Assembly (NCBI RefSeq): GCF_900107045.1
Contig: NZ_FNON01000012.1
Coordinates: 156,011-220,010, forward strand
Length of the DNA stretch: 64,000 nt
Origin: Amycolatopsis xylanica
GTDB lineage: Bacteria > Actinomycetota > Actinomycetes > Mycobacteriales > Pseudonocardiaceae
Direction of reading: 5' to 3'
A program made the translations under genes and the position numbers. Shown piece after piece: positions 38,291 through 46,031 of this stretch; the stretch's first letter is position 1; the number at the start of each line of letters is the position of its first letter. The notes under the pieces are model-generated. The model searched no databases. It saw only the letters and a program-made list of their open reading frames with translations, and was not told the DNA's origin.

Positions 38291-39493
38291 GTGGATCAGG
38301 CGGCGGTCACCCGGCCGCGGGCCGCGCTGCGGCGCGTGCTGATTGTCTTGTGTATCACCGAGATCACCAGCTGGGGCGTGCTCTACTACGCCTTCCCGGT
38401 GCTCGCGCCGACGATCAGCGCGAGCACCGGCTGGCCGGCGGGCACCCTCACGGCGGCCTTCTCCGCCAGCCTGCTCGTATCCGCGCTCGTCGGGATCCCG
38501 GTCGGCCGGTGGCTGGACCGATGGGGGCCGCGGGTGGTGATGACCGCCGGGTCGGTGCTGGCGGTGCCCGCGGTGCTCATGATCGCGCGGGCGAGCTCGC
38601 CCGGGTGGTTCTTCGCGGGCTGGGTCGTGGCCGGGGTGGCGATGGCGGCGGTGCTGTACCGGCCGGCGTTCGCCGCGCTGACCCGCTGGTGGGGGCCCCG
38701 GCGGGTGGTGGCGCTGACCGCGGTGACGTTGATCGCCGGGCTGGCGAGCACGGTGTTCGCGCCACTGACCGCCCTGCTGGTCGCCCACATGGATTGGCGA
38801 CACACGTATCTCGTGCTCGCCGCGGTGCTGGCCGTCGTCACGATTCCCTTGCACGCCCTCGGGTTACGCGGCGAGTGGCCGCACCCGCTGCCCGAGCACG
38901 ACACCGTCGTGACCGACCACGCGCCAGACGTTATCGCACGCAGCCGTCCGTTCGTGCTGCTGGCGGTGTCGATGAGCCTGGCCGCGTTCGCCGTCTACGC
39001 CGTGGTAGTCAACCTGGTGCCGCTGCTGACCGGGCGCGGGATGTCCACCGGCACCGCGGCGCTCGCGCTCGGGCTCGGCGGCGCCGGGCAGGTCTGCGGA
39101 CGGCTCGGCTACGCCCGGCTCACCGCGGCGACGTCCGTGCGGCCCCGCACGCTGATCGTGCTGCTGTTCGCCGCCGCCGGAATCCTCGTGCTCGGGCTGC
39201 TCCCCGGACCGGCGGTGCTGCTCGTCGCGGTGTCCGTCCTGGTCGGCGCGAGCCGCGGGATCTTCACGCTGCTGGAGGCGACCGCGATCAGCGACCGCTG
39301 GGGATCAGTCCACTACGGACGGCTCAACGGCCTGCTGTCCGCGCCCGTGACCGTGGCGGCGGCACTGGCGCCGTGGGCTGGGACTGCGCTCGCCGGATAC
39401 CTGGGCGGGTATCCGGCGGTGTTCGCGGTCCTGGCCGTCATCGCGGGTCTCGCCGGGGCGCTGGCGATGGCCACGATTCCGGGCAGGGGCTAG
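38291..39493 (+). CDS. MFS transporter of the ars locus
   Basis: About 400 aa with some 12 hydrophobic segments. GIPVGRWLDRWGPRVVM matches the MFS loop 2-3 motif. It starts within 5 nt of the oxidoreductase stop, so it is co-transcribed and translationally coupled. It probably exports an arsenic species made or sensed by the neighbouring enzymes. The start (GTG 38291 or TTG 38288) is uncertain. Its stop shares a CTAG tetramer with the convergent arsC gene. Confidence 0.85.
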   Translation: MDQAAVTRPRAALRRVLIVLCITEITSWGVLYYAFPVLAPTISASTGWPAGTLTAAFSASLLVSALVGIPVGRWLDRWGPRVVMTAGSVLAVPAVLMIARASSPGWFFAGWVVAGVAMAAVLYRPAFAALTRWWGPRRVVALTAVTLIAGLASTVFAPLTALLVAHMDWRHTYLVLAAVLAVVTIPLHALGLRGEWPHPLPEHDTVVTDHAPDVIARSRPFVLLAVSMSLAAFAVYAVVVNLVPLLTGRGMSTGTAALALGLGGAGQVCGRLGYARLTAATSVRPRTLIVLLFAAAGILVLGLLPGPAVLLVAVSVLVGASRGIFTLLEATAISDRWGSVHYGRLNGLLSAPVTVAAALAPWAGTALAGYLGGYPAVFAVLAVIAGLAGALAMATIPGRG

Positions 39494-39894
39494 CTGTCGA
39501 GCAGCTCCGCGACCAGTCCACGCACGCGGCGGTCGATGTCGTCGCGGATCGGGCGCACCGCATCGAGACCCTGCCCGGCCGGGTCCTCGAGGTCCCAGTC
39601 GAGGTACCGCTTGCCGGGGAAGATCGGGCAAGTGTCGCCACAGCCCATGGTGATGACCACATCGGACGCATGAACGTCCTCCGTGGACAGTTTCGTCGGC
39701 ACCTCGGCGGTGATGTCCAAGCCCCACTCGGCCACGGCCGCCGCGGCGGCCGGGTTCACCTTCTCCGCGGGCTCAGAGCCCGCCGAGCGCACGGCGATAC
39801 GGCCCATCGAATAGTGCTGCAGCAACGCGGCGGCCATCTGGGAGCGGCCGGCGTTGTGCACGCAGACGAACAGCACTTCGGGAACGCTGGTCAC
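39490..39894 (-). CDS. arsC: Arsenate reductase, LMW-phosphatase type (short form)
   Basis: 134 aa. The catalytic P-loop is CVHNAGRSQ (C-x5-R) near the N-terminus, with the ITMGCGDTCPIFPGKRY segment holding two further Cys residues and DWDLEDP the family Asp-Pro. It reduces arsenate to arsenite for efflux by Acr3; the extra Cys pair suggests an internal disulfide relay. GGAGGA lies upstream of the GTG start. It follows the longer arsC by 25 bp. Confidence 0.9.
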   Translation of the reverse strand: MTSVPEVLFVCVHNAGRSQMAAALLQHYSMGRIAVRSAGSEPAEKVNPAAAAAVAEWGLDITAEVPTKLSTEDVHASDVVITMGCGDTCPIFPGKRYLDWDLEDPAGQGLDAVRPIRDDIDRRVRGLVAELLDS

Positions 39895-39919
39895 GTCGAT
39901 TCCTCCAAGAATCCAGGGG

Positions 39920-40561
39920 TCAGTCGGTCAATTCGTCGAGCAGATGGCGGACACGGCGGTCGATGTCGTCGCGGATGGGACGGACAGCCTCGATCGGCTT
40001 GCCGGTCGGGTCGGCGACGTCCCAGTCGAGGTAGCGCTTGCCGGGGTAGACCGGGCAAGCGTCACCGCAGCCCATGGTGACCACCACATCGGCGGTGCGC
40101 ACCACCTCGTCGGTCAGCGGTTTAGGGAAGGCGGAGGTCAGCGGGACACCCAGCTCGTACAGCGCGCCGACGATCTCGTCCGGGATGCGGCCCGAGGGCT
40201 GGGACCCGGCCGAGCGGACGGTGACGCGGCCGAACGCGTGGTGGTCGAGCAGCGCGGCAGCCATCTGGGAGCGGCCGACATTGTGCACGCAGATGAACAG
40301 CACCTGCGGGACCGTGACGTGCGTCAGACCTTGGGACTTGCCCAGGTCAGTGAGCCGGTCCTGGGCGAATCGCGCGGTCAGCGTCGCCAGGTGGGTCTTG
40401 ATCGATGCGTGCTCGTCGAGCAGCGCGTAGGTCTCGCGCACGTACTGTTCGACGGTCTCGCGGCCGAAGACACCGTGGAACTTGTCGGCCAGCTCGTCGA
40501 CGATCCGATCCAGTTGCAGCGCCACCTCGCGCGCGGGCAGGCCATCGGTGGTGTTGACCAT
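39920..40561 (-). CDS. arsC: Arsenate reductase with N-terminal three-helix domain
   Basis: 213 aa. Residues 1-75 form a helical domain (AREVALQLDRIVDELADKFH, EQYVRETYALLDEHA) that I recognise from long actinobacterial ArsC proteins. The catalytic half has CVHNVGRSQ, TMGCGDACPVYPGKRY and DWDVADP. I chose the ATG at 40561 because AGGAGA precedes it at good spacing; the frame extends to 40600. It is the first gene of a two-arsC operon and divergent from an arsR. Confidence 0.9.
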   Translation of the reverse strand: MVNTTDGLPAREVALQLDRIVDELADKFHGVFGRETVEQYVRETYALLDEHASIKTHLATLTARFAQDRLTDLGKSQGLTHVTVPQVLFICVHNVGRSQMAAALLDHHAFGRVTVRSAGSQPSGRIPDEIVGALYELGVPLTSAFPKPLTDEVVRTADVVVTMGCGDACPVYPGKRYLDWDVADPTGKPIEAVRPIRDDIDRRVRHLLDELTD

Positions 40562-40591
40562 GATCTTCTCCTGACGAGCGACTGCATCGAA

Positions 40592-40661
40592 GTCTACCAA
40601 TGCAATTCAATCGCCCTGGATCGATGTTTGTCAATGCAGCGGGTACGCTCGTGTGGTAGAC
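40592..40661. promoter_or_regulatory. Divergent arsC/arsR control region
   Basis: GTCTACCA (40592-40599) and TGGTAGAC (40654-40661) are inverted copies flanking two CAATGCA direct repeats (about 40598 and 40632) and an ATCGAT core. This is probably the ArsR operator region for both directions. Confidence 0.4.
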
Positions 40662-40688
40662 GTCAACCTAGGCCAGCGAGGAGGACAC

Positions 40689-41081
40689 ATGGCGAGCACC
40701 AAACCGGTCCCGGTGACCTTGATGCTGTCCAAGCCCGCCGACGTCGTCGGCGACGCCGAAGCCGAGCAGGCCGCCAAGCTGTTCAAGGCGCTCGCGGACC
40801 CGGTGCGGATCAAGCTGCTCTCCCTCGTACGCGGCACCGCGGGCGGCGAAGCCTGCTTCTGCGACCTCGCCGAAGAGTTCGACATGCCGCAACCCTCGCT
40901 CAGCCACCACCTGCGCGTACTGGTCACCGCCGGGATCCTCGACCGGGAACGACGCGGAACCTGGAGCTGGTACCGCGTACTGCCCGGCCCGCTCGAAGCC
41001 CTCGAAAGCCTGCTGAAGCCCGGTGGACCGCTCGCGGACCGGCCCGCGGACAGTAAGGCGACGCCGGGCAACCGCTGCTAG
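40689..41081 (+). CDS. arsR: ArsR-family repressor divergent from arsC
   Basis: 130 aa, winged helix with KLFKALADPVRIKLLSLV and MPQPSLSHHLRVLVTAGIL. EACFCDLAEEF gives a Cys-x-Cys sensor like that of the other ArsR here, but there is no N-terminal Cys pair; a lone Cys ends the protein. GAGGAGG precedes the ATG at 40689. It probably controls the arsC pair and perhaps acr3. Confidence 0.88.
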   Translation: MASTKPVPVTLMLSKPADVVGDAEAEQAAKLFKALADPVRIKLLSLVRGTAGGEACFCDLAEEFDMPQPSLSHHLRVLVTAGILDRERRGTWSWYRVLPGPLEALESLLKPGGPLADRPADSKATPGNRC

Positions 41082-41086
41082 CGCGG

Positions 41087-42007
41087 TCAGCTACCCCCAA
41101 GCCACCGTTGCAAAGCAAGTTTGAGGGCGACACCTGCGGCTTCTTGGCCGATCTTGCCGGCAACGCTACCGACCTTTTTCATCGCCGCCATCAAACGGCT
41201 GTCTTCTTCGACCGCGTCCGGCCCTGCCTCCCGCGCGGCCTCGGCCGCAGCAATCAGTTCGAGCTTGTCGTCCTCGCTCGCACCGCGGATACCTTCCAGA
41301 AAACGCGTCAGACTTTCTGTGTCACCAGGTATCACCTGGACCTCGTAGTGCACGGCAGTTTGGTTGTTGCCCACATAGGCGTTCTCTGCGTTGACGATCG
41401 TCTGGAAGACGGCACTGACCTGCTCACGTTCCGCCACCGCTTGCACGTTCGCCTCATCGAGTCGGGGAGCTACTTTCTCGAGCTCGAGTGCGAGGTCCAA
41501 GATCCGGTTGCGCACCGCGTCGATCACGCTGATAACGCGGCCAACGGAGACAACGCGGCGCGCGGATGCGAGGTACATACCTTCGATCAATGTGACTTCA
41601 CCGCGATCGATCTGGCTGTTCACCCAGGCGATGGCGTTTCCTGACCAGGGAGCCTCCAACTTGTCCTGGTCGGATTTGATGAGAGCTTCGAGTTCAGCGA
41701 TCGGCTGGCGAAACTCGAAGCGGAACATCTTCGCGAAGTCTTCGGGGAACAACGACTCGGGCAACAGCATATTTGTCGCGCTGGCGCCGTAAGGACCGTT
41801 CAGGTTCGCGTACACGTGGGCGATATCTGGACCACGGTAGCGCGGGATCGCCTCACCGGCCGCGTACCCGTCACGTTCCTTTTTCACCCACTCCGCGAGG
41901 TCATCGACGTCGCCCCGCACAGCGAGCACTTGTACGGCGCGAAGCAGTTGGGACACAGGCTTCTCGCCATCCATCGCATCAGCGACGATCTGCTGCAGTT
42001 GGCCCAT
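41087..42007 (-). CDS. AbiTii-domain protein (putative abortive infection factor)
   Basis: 306 aa. The N-terminus matches the AbiTii pattern: SQLLRAVQVLAVRGDVDDLA, then EWVKKERDGY and IPRYRG. A central region has alternating helices (IDAVRNRILDLALELEKV) and the end is Ala-rich and amphipathic (IGQEAAGVALKLALQRWL). The domain is known from phage abortive-infection contexts, but the mechanism is unclear. AGGAGG precedes the ATG. It is inserted between arsR and acr3, opposite two membrane protein genes. Confidence 0.78.
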   Translation of the reverse strand: MGQLQQIVADAMDGEKPVSQLLRAVQVLAVRGDVDDLAEWVKKERDGYAAGEAIPRYRGPDIAHVYANLNGPYGASATNMLLPESLFPEDFAKMFRFEFRQPIAELEALIKSDQDKLEAPWSGNAIAWVNSQIDRGEVTLIEGMYLASARRVVSVGRVISVIDAVRNRILDLALELEKVAPRLDEANVQAVAEREQVSAVFQTIVNAENAYVGNNQTAVHYEVQVIPGDTESLTRFLEGIRGASEDDKLELIAAAEAAREAGPDAVEEDSRLMAAMKKVGSVAGKIGQEAAGVALKLALQRWLGGS

Positions 42008-42164
42008 GACAACCTACCTCCTTGATCCTCTTAGGAGTCTACGTCGCAACACCGACAAGGCAGCGCGCCGTGAACCGGCCGGGCTACTTCCATGCCCCCG
42101 CCGTGCCCTGTTGGATCGTGATTCGTGGGCGAAACGATTCAGCACTGCCGAACGACATATCGGC

Positions 42165-42659
42165 ATGTGGCCCAACGTGATCACCGGTCTGTTCGCGCTC
42201 GCAGGCGTCACCATCGGCGTTGCGCTGGAGCCGATCAAGTCCTTGATCGGCTCTCGGGCGCGCACACGTCAGATCCGAGGCGAGCATTGCGCGAAGCTCA
42301 TCAGCGCTGTAACGACGACCAAATACGGCGTCATCTCATTGAACGCAGCGGGGCGCGCTCGAAACGCGGGACAGCCTCGACCACAGAATGACCAAGTCAA
42401 CGGCTGGATCGACCTCATGAACAAAGCCCGCTCGGAAGGTCGCGAGACGTCTGCCTTGCTGTACCTCTACGGCCCAACGGAGTTGGCCAACGAGGCGCGC
42501 AAGGTTCAAGCAGCGGAGGAAACCCTCTACTTCCTGCTCGATGATCAAGGTGCATCCGCTGATCCCACGATCGTCCCTCAGCGCCTCCACAACGCCAGCG
42601 AAGCACTCGACTCAACGGTTCGAGATTTCGCTACTCTGGCACGGCGATTCACCCGATGA
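42165..42659 (+). CDS. Hypothetical membrane-anchored protein
   Basis: 164 aa from the ATG at 42165. One N-terminal membrane segment (MWPNVITGLFALAGVTIGVAL) then a cytosolic helical region (RTRQIRGEHCAKLISAVTT, NEARKVQAAEETLYFLL). The upstream part of the longer frame (from 42006) overlaps the AbiTii start and is unlikely. No family recognised. It overlaps the next gene by 4 nt, so the two form a unit divergent from AbiTii. Confidence 0.6.
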   Translation: MWPNVITGLFALAGVTIGVALEPIKSLIGSRARTRQIRGEHCAKLISAVTTTKYGVISLNAAGRARNAGQPRPQNDQVNGWIDLMNKARSEGRETSALLYLYGPTELANEARKVQAAEETLYFLLDDQGASADPTIVPQRLHNASEALDSTVRDFATLARRFTR

Positions 42660-43321
42660 CCCGCCACAGTCGCCGCCCGACCTCATCTCGGACACACCTA
42701 TGGAACGAAGTTTGGTTCTATGGGTTCCTGGCGTTCGTCGGCGGCCTGCTGCTCTTGGCGCTCGGCATCGCACTCAAGAAAGACTCTGGCTGGCGGGCCG
42801 CCTGGGGCCAGTGGGTAGGCGGGCTCGGCAGCATCGTCGCCGCAGGCACGGCGGTCTGGATCGCGGTCGAGGGGTGGCGACGGAGCGACGAGCAACGCCG
42901 CGCCGACCAAGAACGCGAACTCGCGAGCAAGTTCGCCGTATGGATCCAGTGGAATGGGGCCGATCTGGAGGTCGCCTACTACAACAGTGGGGCCACGCCG
43001 GTCTTCGACGTCGTTGTACGACCCGTCATCGGCAGCATCAACATTGGACCGCCCTTCGGCTTGAGAAACCTAGGCCCGACACAGCAAACGCAGGTTGTCA
43101 CGGAGCTAAGCGAGGCCTTCCGCGGTTTTCTGCGGATCGCGCTCGACGAGATACAGGCCAGCGAGTCAGCCCATCCTCGGAGCGAGCCCGCCTACCCTTC
43201 GCCGTACCTGACGAGACGGCTAGAGCTCGTGAACAACGTCGGCGTGCACCTGAAGTTTCGCGACGCAAGCGGAATCAACTGGATTCGACACGCGGACGGG
43301 CGGTTGGTCCAGGCCAAGTAG
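42656..43321 (+). CDS. Hypothetical two-pass membrane protein
   Basis: 221 aa. Two N-terminal membrane segments (FYGFLAFVGGLLLLALGIAL and WVGGLGSIVAAGTAVWIAV), a basic/charged helix (RRSDEQRRADQEREL) and a C-terminal beta-rich cytosolic domain (ADLEVAYYNSGATPVFDVVV). No family recognised. It is coupled to the preceding gene by an ATGA overlap. Membrane partners beside AbiTii suggest a possible defence cassette, unproven. Confidence 0.62.
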   Translation: MTRHSRRPTSSRTHLWNEVWFYGFLAFVGGLLLLALGIALKKDSGWRAAWGQWVGGLGSIVAAGTAVWIAVEGWRRSDEQRRADQERELASKFAVWIQWNGADLEVAYYNSGATPVFDVVVRPVIGSINIGPPFGLRNLGPTQQTQVVTELSEAFRGFLRIALDEIQASESAHPRSEPAYPSPYLTRRLELVNNVGVHLKFRDASGINWIRHADGRLVQAK

Positions 43322-43393
43322 CCGAGCCTTCGTCGGGCGCCGGTGCGGGCAGCCTAGCTACCCGCACCTCGCAACCCAACGCGCTCGACCAGA

Positions 43394-44494
43394 TCAATCG
43401 CGTGTAGCCGACTTTTCCTCGGTGAAGAATTTCTTGGCCCACAAGCAGACGTAGACGAGCGCGACGAGCACCGGCACCTCGATCAGCGGCCCGACCACAC
43501 CCGCGAGCGCCTGTCCGGAGGTCACCCCGAACACGCCGATCGCGACCGCGATGGCGAGTTCGAAGTTGTTGCCCGCCGCGGTGAACGCCAGCGTGGTGGA
43601 GCGTTCGTAGCCGAGTCCGACGCGCTTGCCGAACCAGAATGACAGGCCCCACATCAGTCCGAAGTAGGCCAGCAGCGGCAGCGCGATCCGGATGACGTCG
43701 ACCGGCTGCGAGGTGATCGTCCCGCCTTGCAAGGCGAAGAGGATGACGATGGTGAACAGCAGTCCATAGAGCGCGAACGGCCCGATCTTCGGCAGCAGCT
43801 TGTTCTCGTACCAGTCACGCCCCTTCGCGCGCTCGCCGAAGGTGCGGGTCAGGTATCCGGCGAGCAGCGGGATGCCGAGGAAGATCAGCACGTACTTGGC
43901 GATGTCCCAGCCGGACACGTGCAACTCGGACTGCGACAGGCCGAGCCAGCCGGGAAGGACCTGCAGGTAGAACCAGCCCAGCGCACCGAACGCGATGATC
44001 TGGAACACCGAGTTCAGCGCGACGAGAATCGCGGCGGCTTCGCGGTCGCCGCAGGCGAGGTCGTTCCATATGAGCACCATCGCGATGCAGCGGGCGAGGC
44101 CGACGATGATCAGCCCGGTGCGGTATTCGGGCAGGTCGGGCAGCAGCAGCCAGGCCAGCGCGAACATCAGCGTGGGGCCGAGCACCCAGTTGAGCAGGAT
44201 CGACGAGACCAGCAACTTCTTGTCGCCGGTGACGGAGTCGAGCTTGTCGTAGCGGACCTTCGCCAGCACCGGGTACATCATCAGCAGCAGGCCGAGCGCG
44301 ATCGGCAGCGACACCGAGCCGATCTTCACCGAGTCCAGAGCGGTGTTCAGGCCCGGAATCAGCCGTCCCAGCCCGAGGCCGATGCCCATGGCGAGCAGGA
44401 TCCACACGGGGAGGAACCGGTCCAAGGTGGACAGCTTGCCCATCACGGCCGGTTCGTGCTGTTCCCCGGCGCGCTCGGCGACAGACTCGCTCAT
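43394..44494 (-). CDS. acr3: Arsenite efflux permease Acr3
   Basis: About 366 aa, ten hydrophobic segments. Conserved Acr3 features are visible: GLARCIAMVLIWNDLACGD with the essential Cys, TLAFTAAGNNFELAIAVAI with the conserved Glu, and VVGPLIEVPVLVALVYV. It extrudes As(OH)3 made by ArsC. AGGTGG precedes the ATG at 44494. It reads toward the membrane pair and is separated from the arsC operon by the AbiTii cassette. A frameshifted flavoprotein gene lies just upstream on the same strand. Confidence 0.93.
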   Translation of the reverse strand: MSESVAERAGEQHEPAVMGKLSTLDRFLPVWILLAMGIGLGLGRLIPGLNTALDSVKIGSVSLPIALGLLLMMYPVLAKVRYDKLDSVTGDKKLLVSSILLNWVLGPTLMFALAWLLLPDLPEYRTGLIIVGLARCIAMVLIWNDLACGDREAAAILVALNSVFQIIAFGALGWFYLQVLPGWLGLSQSELHVSGWDIAKYVLIFLGIPLLAGYLTRTFGERAKGRDWYENKLLPKIGPFALYGLLFTIVILFALQGGTITSQPVDVIRIALPLLAYFGLMWGLSFWFGKRVGLGYERSTTLAFTAAGNNFELAIAVAIGVFGVTSGQALAGVVGPLIEVPVLVALVYVCLWAKKFFTEEKSATRD

Positions 44495-44600
44495 GACCAC
44501 CTGCCTCTTGCTGGATTGAAGTTTGCCGATTCAGACAGTAGCAGGCGGGCCGCCTCGAACGCGAGATCCAGCTCAGCGGCTGTGGTCCAGACCTCCCGGC

Positions 44601-45687
44601 TCATGCCGCGGCTCTCCGTGCGATCTCGGCGTCGACGGTCTTCGCGGTCCGCGCGGCGCCGACGAGGGTGGCCGAGGCGGCGCCGGTCCAGTCGCCGTAG
44701 CCGAGCGGGTAGATCCGGTTGTCGCCGCGGGCGTGGGCGCCGTCGAGCGCGAGGTGCCCGTCCTGGTCGCGCAGGCGCAGCGGCGCGAGGTGGGCCAGGG
44801 CGGGGCGGAAGCCGGTGCACCAGATGATCACGTCGGCGGTTTCGGTGCGGCCGTCGGCCCAGGCGGGGCCGTGTTCGGTGAGGTGGGTGAACATCGGCTC
44901 GGCGTGCAGGACGCCGCGGTCGCGGGCCTCGCGCACCGGCGGCACGGCTACGATGTCGCCGAGGCCGGCGACACCCGAGCTCTCCTCCCCTGTCTGGCGG
45001 GCGAGGAAGTACTTCGAGGCGACCCCGAAGAGGACGCGGCCGTCGACGTCGTCGGGCAGTAGCCGGGGCTGGCGGGTGGTGACCCAGCGGGTGTCGGCGA
45101 CGGTGGAGGCCTCGGCGAGGATCTGCGCGGCGGAGTTGCCGCCGCCGACCACGACGACCCGCTGCCCTCGGAATTCCTCGGGGCCGTGGTAGCCGACGGT
45201 GTGCAGCTGACGTCCGGCGAAGTCGCGCTGCCCGGGGTAGTGCGGCAGATATGGACGGGACCAGGTGCCGGTCGCGCTGATCACGATCCGCGCCGCGAAC
45301 CGTTGGTCCTGCTCGGTTTCGACAGTCAGTCGAGTGTCGCCATTGTGGACGGTCGTGACGCGGGCCGGGCGGATCACCGGCAGGTCGTAGCGGGCTTCGT
45401 AGGCGCGCAGGTAGTCGACGACGTGCGACGCCGTCGGGTACGGCTCGCCCGGTTGCGGTGGCATGCCCCGGCCGGGCAGCGAGCTGTACTGGGCCGGGGG
45501 AGAACAGCCGCAGCGAGGGCCACCCGTGCCGCCAGGCGCCGCCGGGCGAGTCCTGGGCATCGAGGATGACGAAGTCCAGGCCAGCGCGGCGCAGGTAGAA
45601 CCCGGCCGCGAGCCCGGCCTGTCCCCCGCCGATCACCACCACGTCCACGTCACGGGTCGGCGGGTTCGCGGTCGAAGATGTAGCCAT
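44601..45687 (-). pseudogene. ArsO-like FAD monooxygenase, frameshifted
   Basis: The N-terminal part (VVVIGGGQAGLAAGFYLRRA to GGAWRHGWPSLRLFSP) is in one frame. The rest (AQYSSLPGRGMPPQPGE, VVVVGGGNSAAQIL, IIWCTGFRPALAHLAPL) is in another. The break falls in a run of five G (45496-45500 on the plus strand); removing one base restores LRLFSPAQYSSLPG, as in the intact flavoprotein at 34948. It is therefore a single-base insertion or a sequencing error. If real, the gene is dead. The 5' end overlaps the regulator fragment by 38 bp; a GTG at 45648 is an alternative start. Confidence 0.78.
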
Positions 45688-45973
45688 AGCCGCGCAGGGT
45701 ACGGATGTAGACGGGGCGGTTGCGGTCGACCTCGATCTTGCGGCGCAACCGCAGGATGTGCACGTCGACGGTTTTCTGGTCGCCGCGGAAAGGATCCGCC
45801 CATAGCTGGCGCAGCAAGGTCACGCGCGGGATCGCGCGCCCGGCGTTAAGCATCAGGATCTCGAGCAGCTCGAACTCCTTGAGCGGCAAGTCCACCCAAT
45901 GCCCGCGCGGGCCCTCGATCAGCTTCCGCAGCACGCCCTCGCTACGGCTTGTTCTCGCCGCCCGGTCGGTGAC
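45650..45973 (-). pseudogene. Truncated OmpR/PhoB-type response regulator (DNA-binding domain only)
   Basis: Only the C-terminal winged helix remains: VDLPLKEFELLEILMLNAGR, IPRVTLLRQLWADPFRGDQK, TVDVHILRLRRKIEVDRNRP and YIRTLRGYGYIFD. The receiver domain is missing, and the frame runs directly into the end of the KAP NTPase gene. This is a junction where the incoming cassette or a deletion removed the 5' half. The frame is open to 46072, so a short protein could still be made. Confidence 0.7.
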
Positions 45974-46031
45974 ACTGGCCTGGAAGATCTTGCCGGCGGT
46001 ACCTCCACTCCGCTGGACGCGGGGGATGGCG

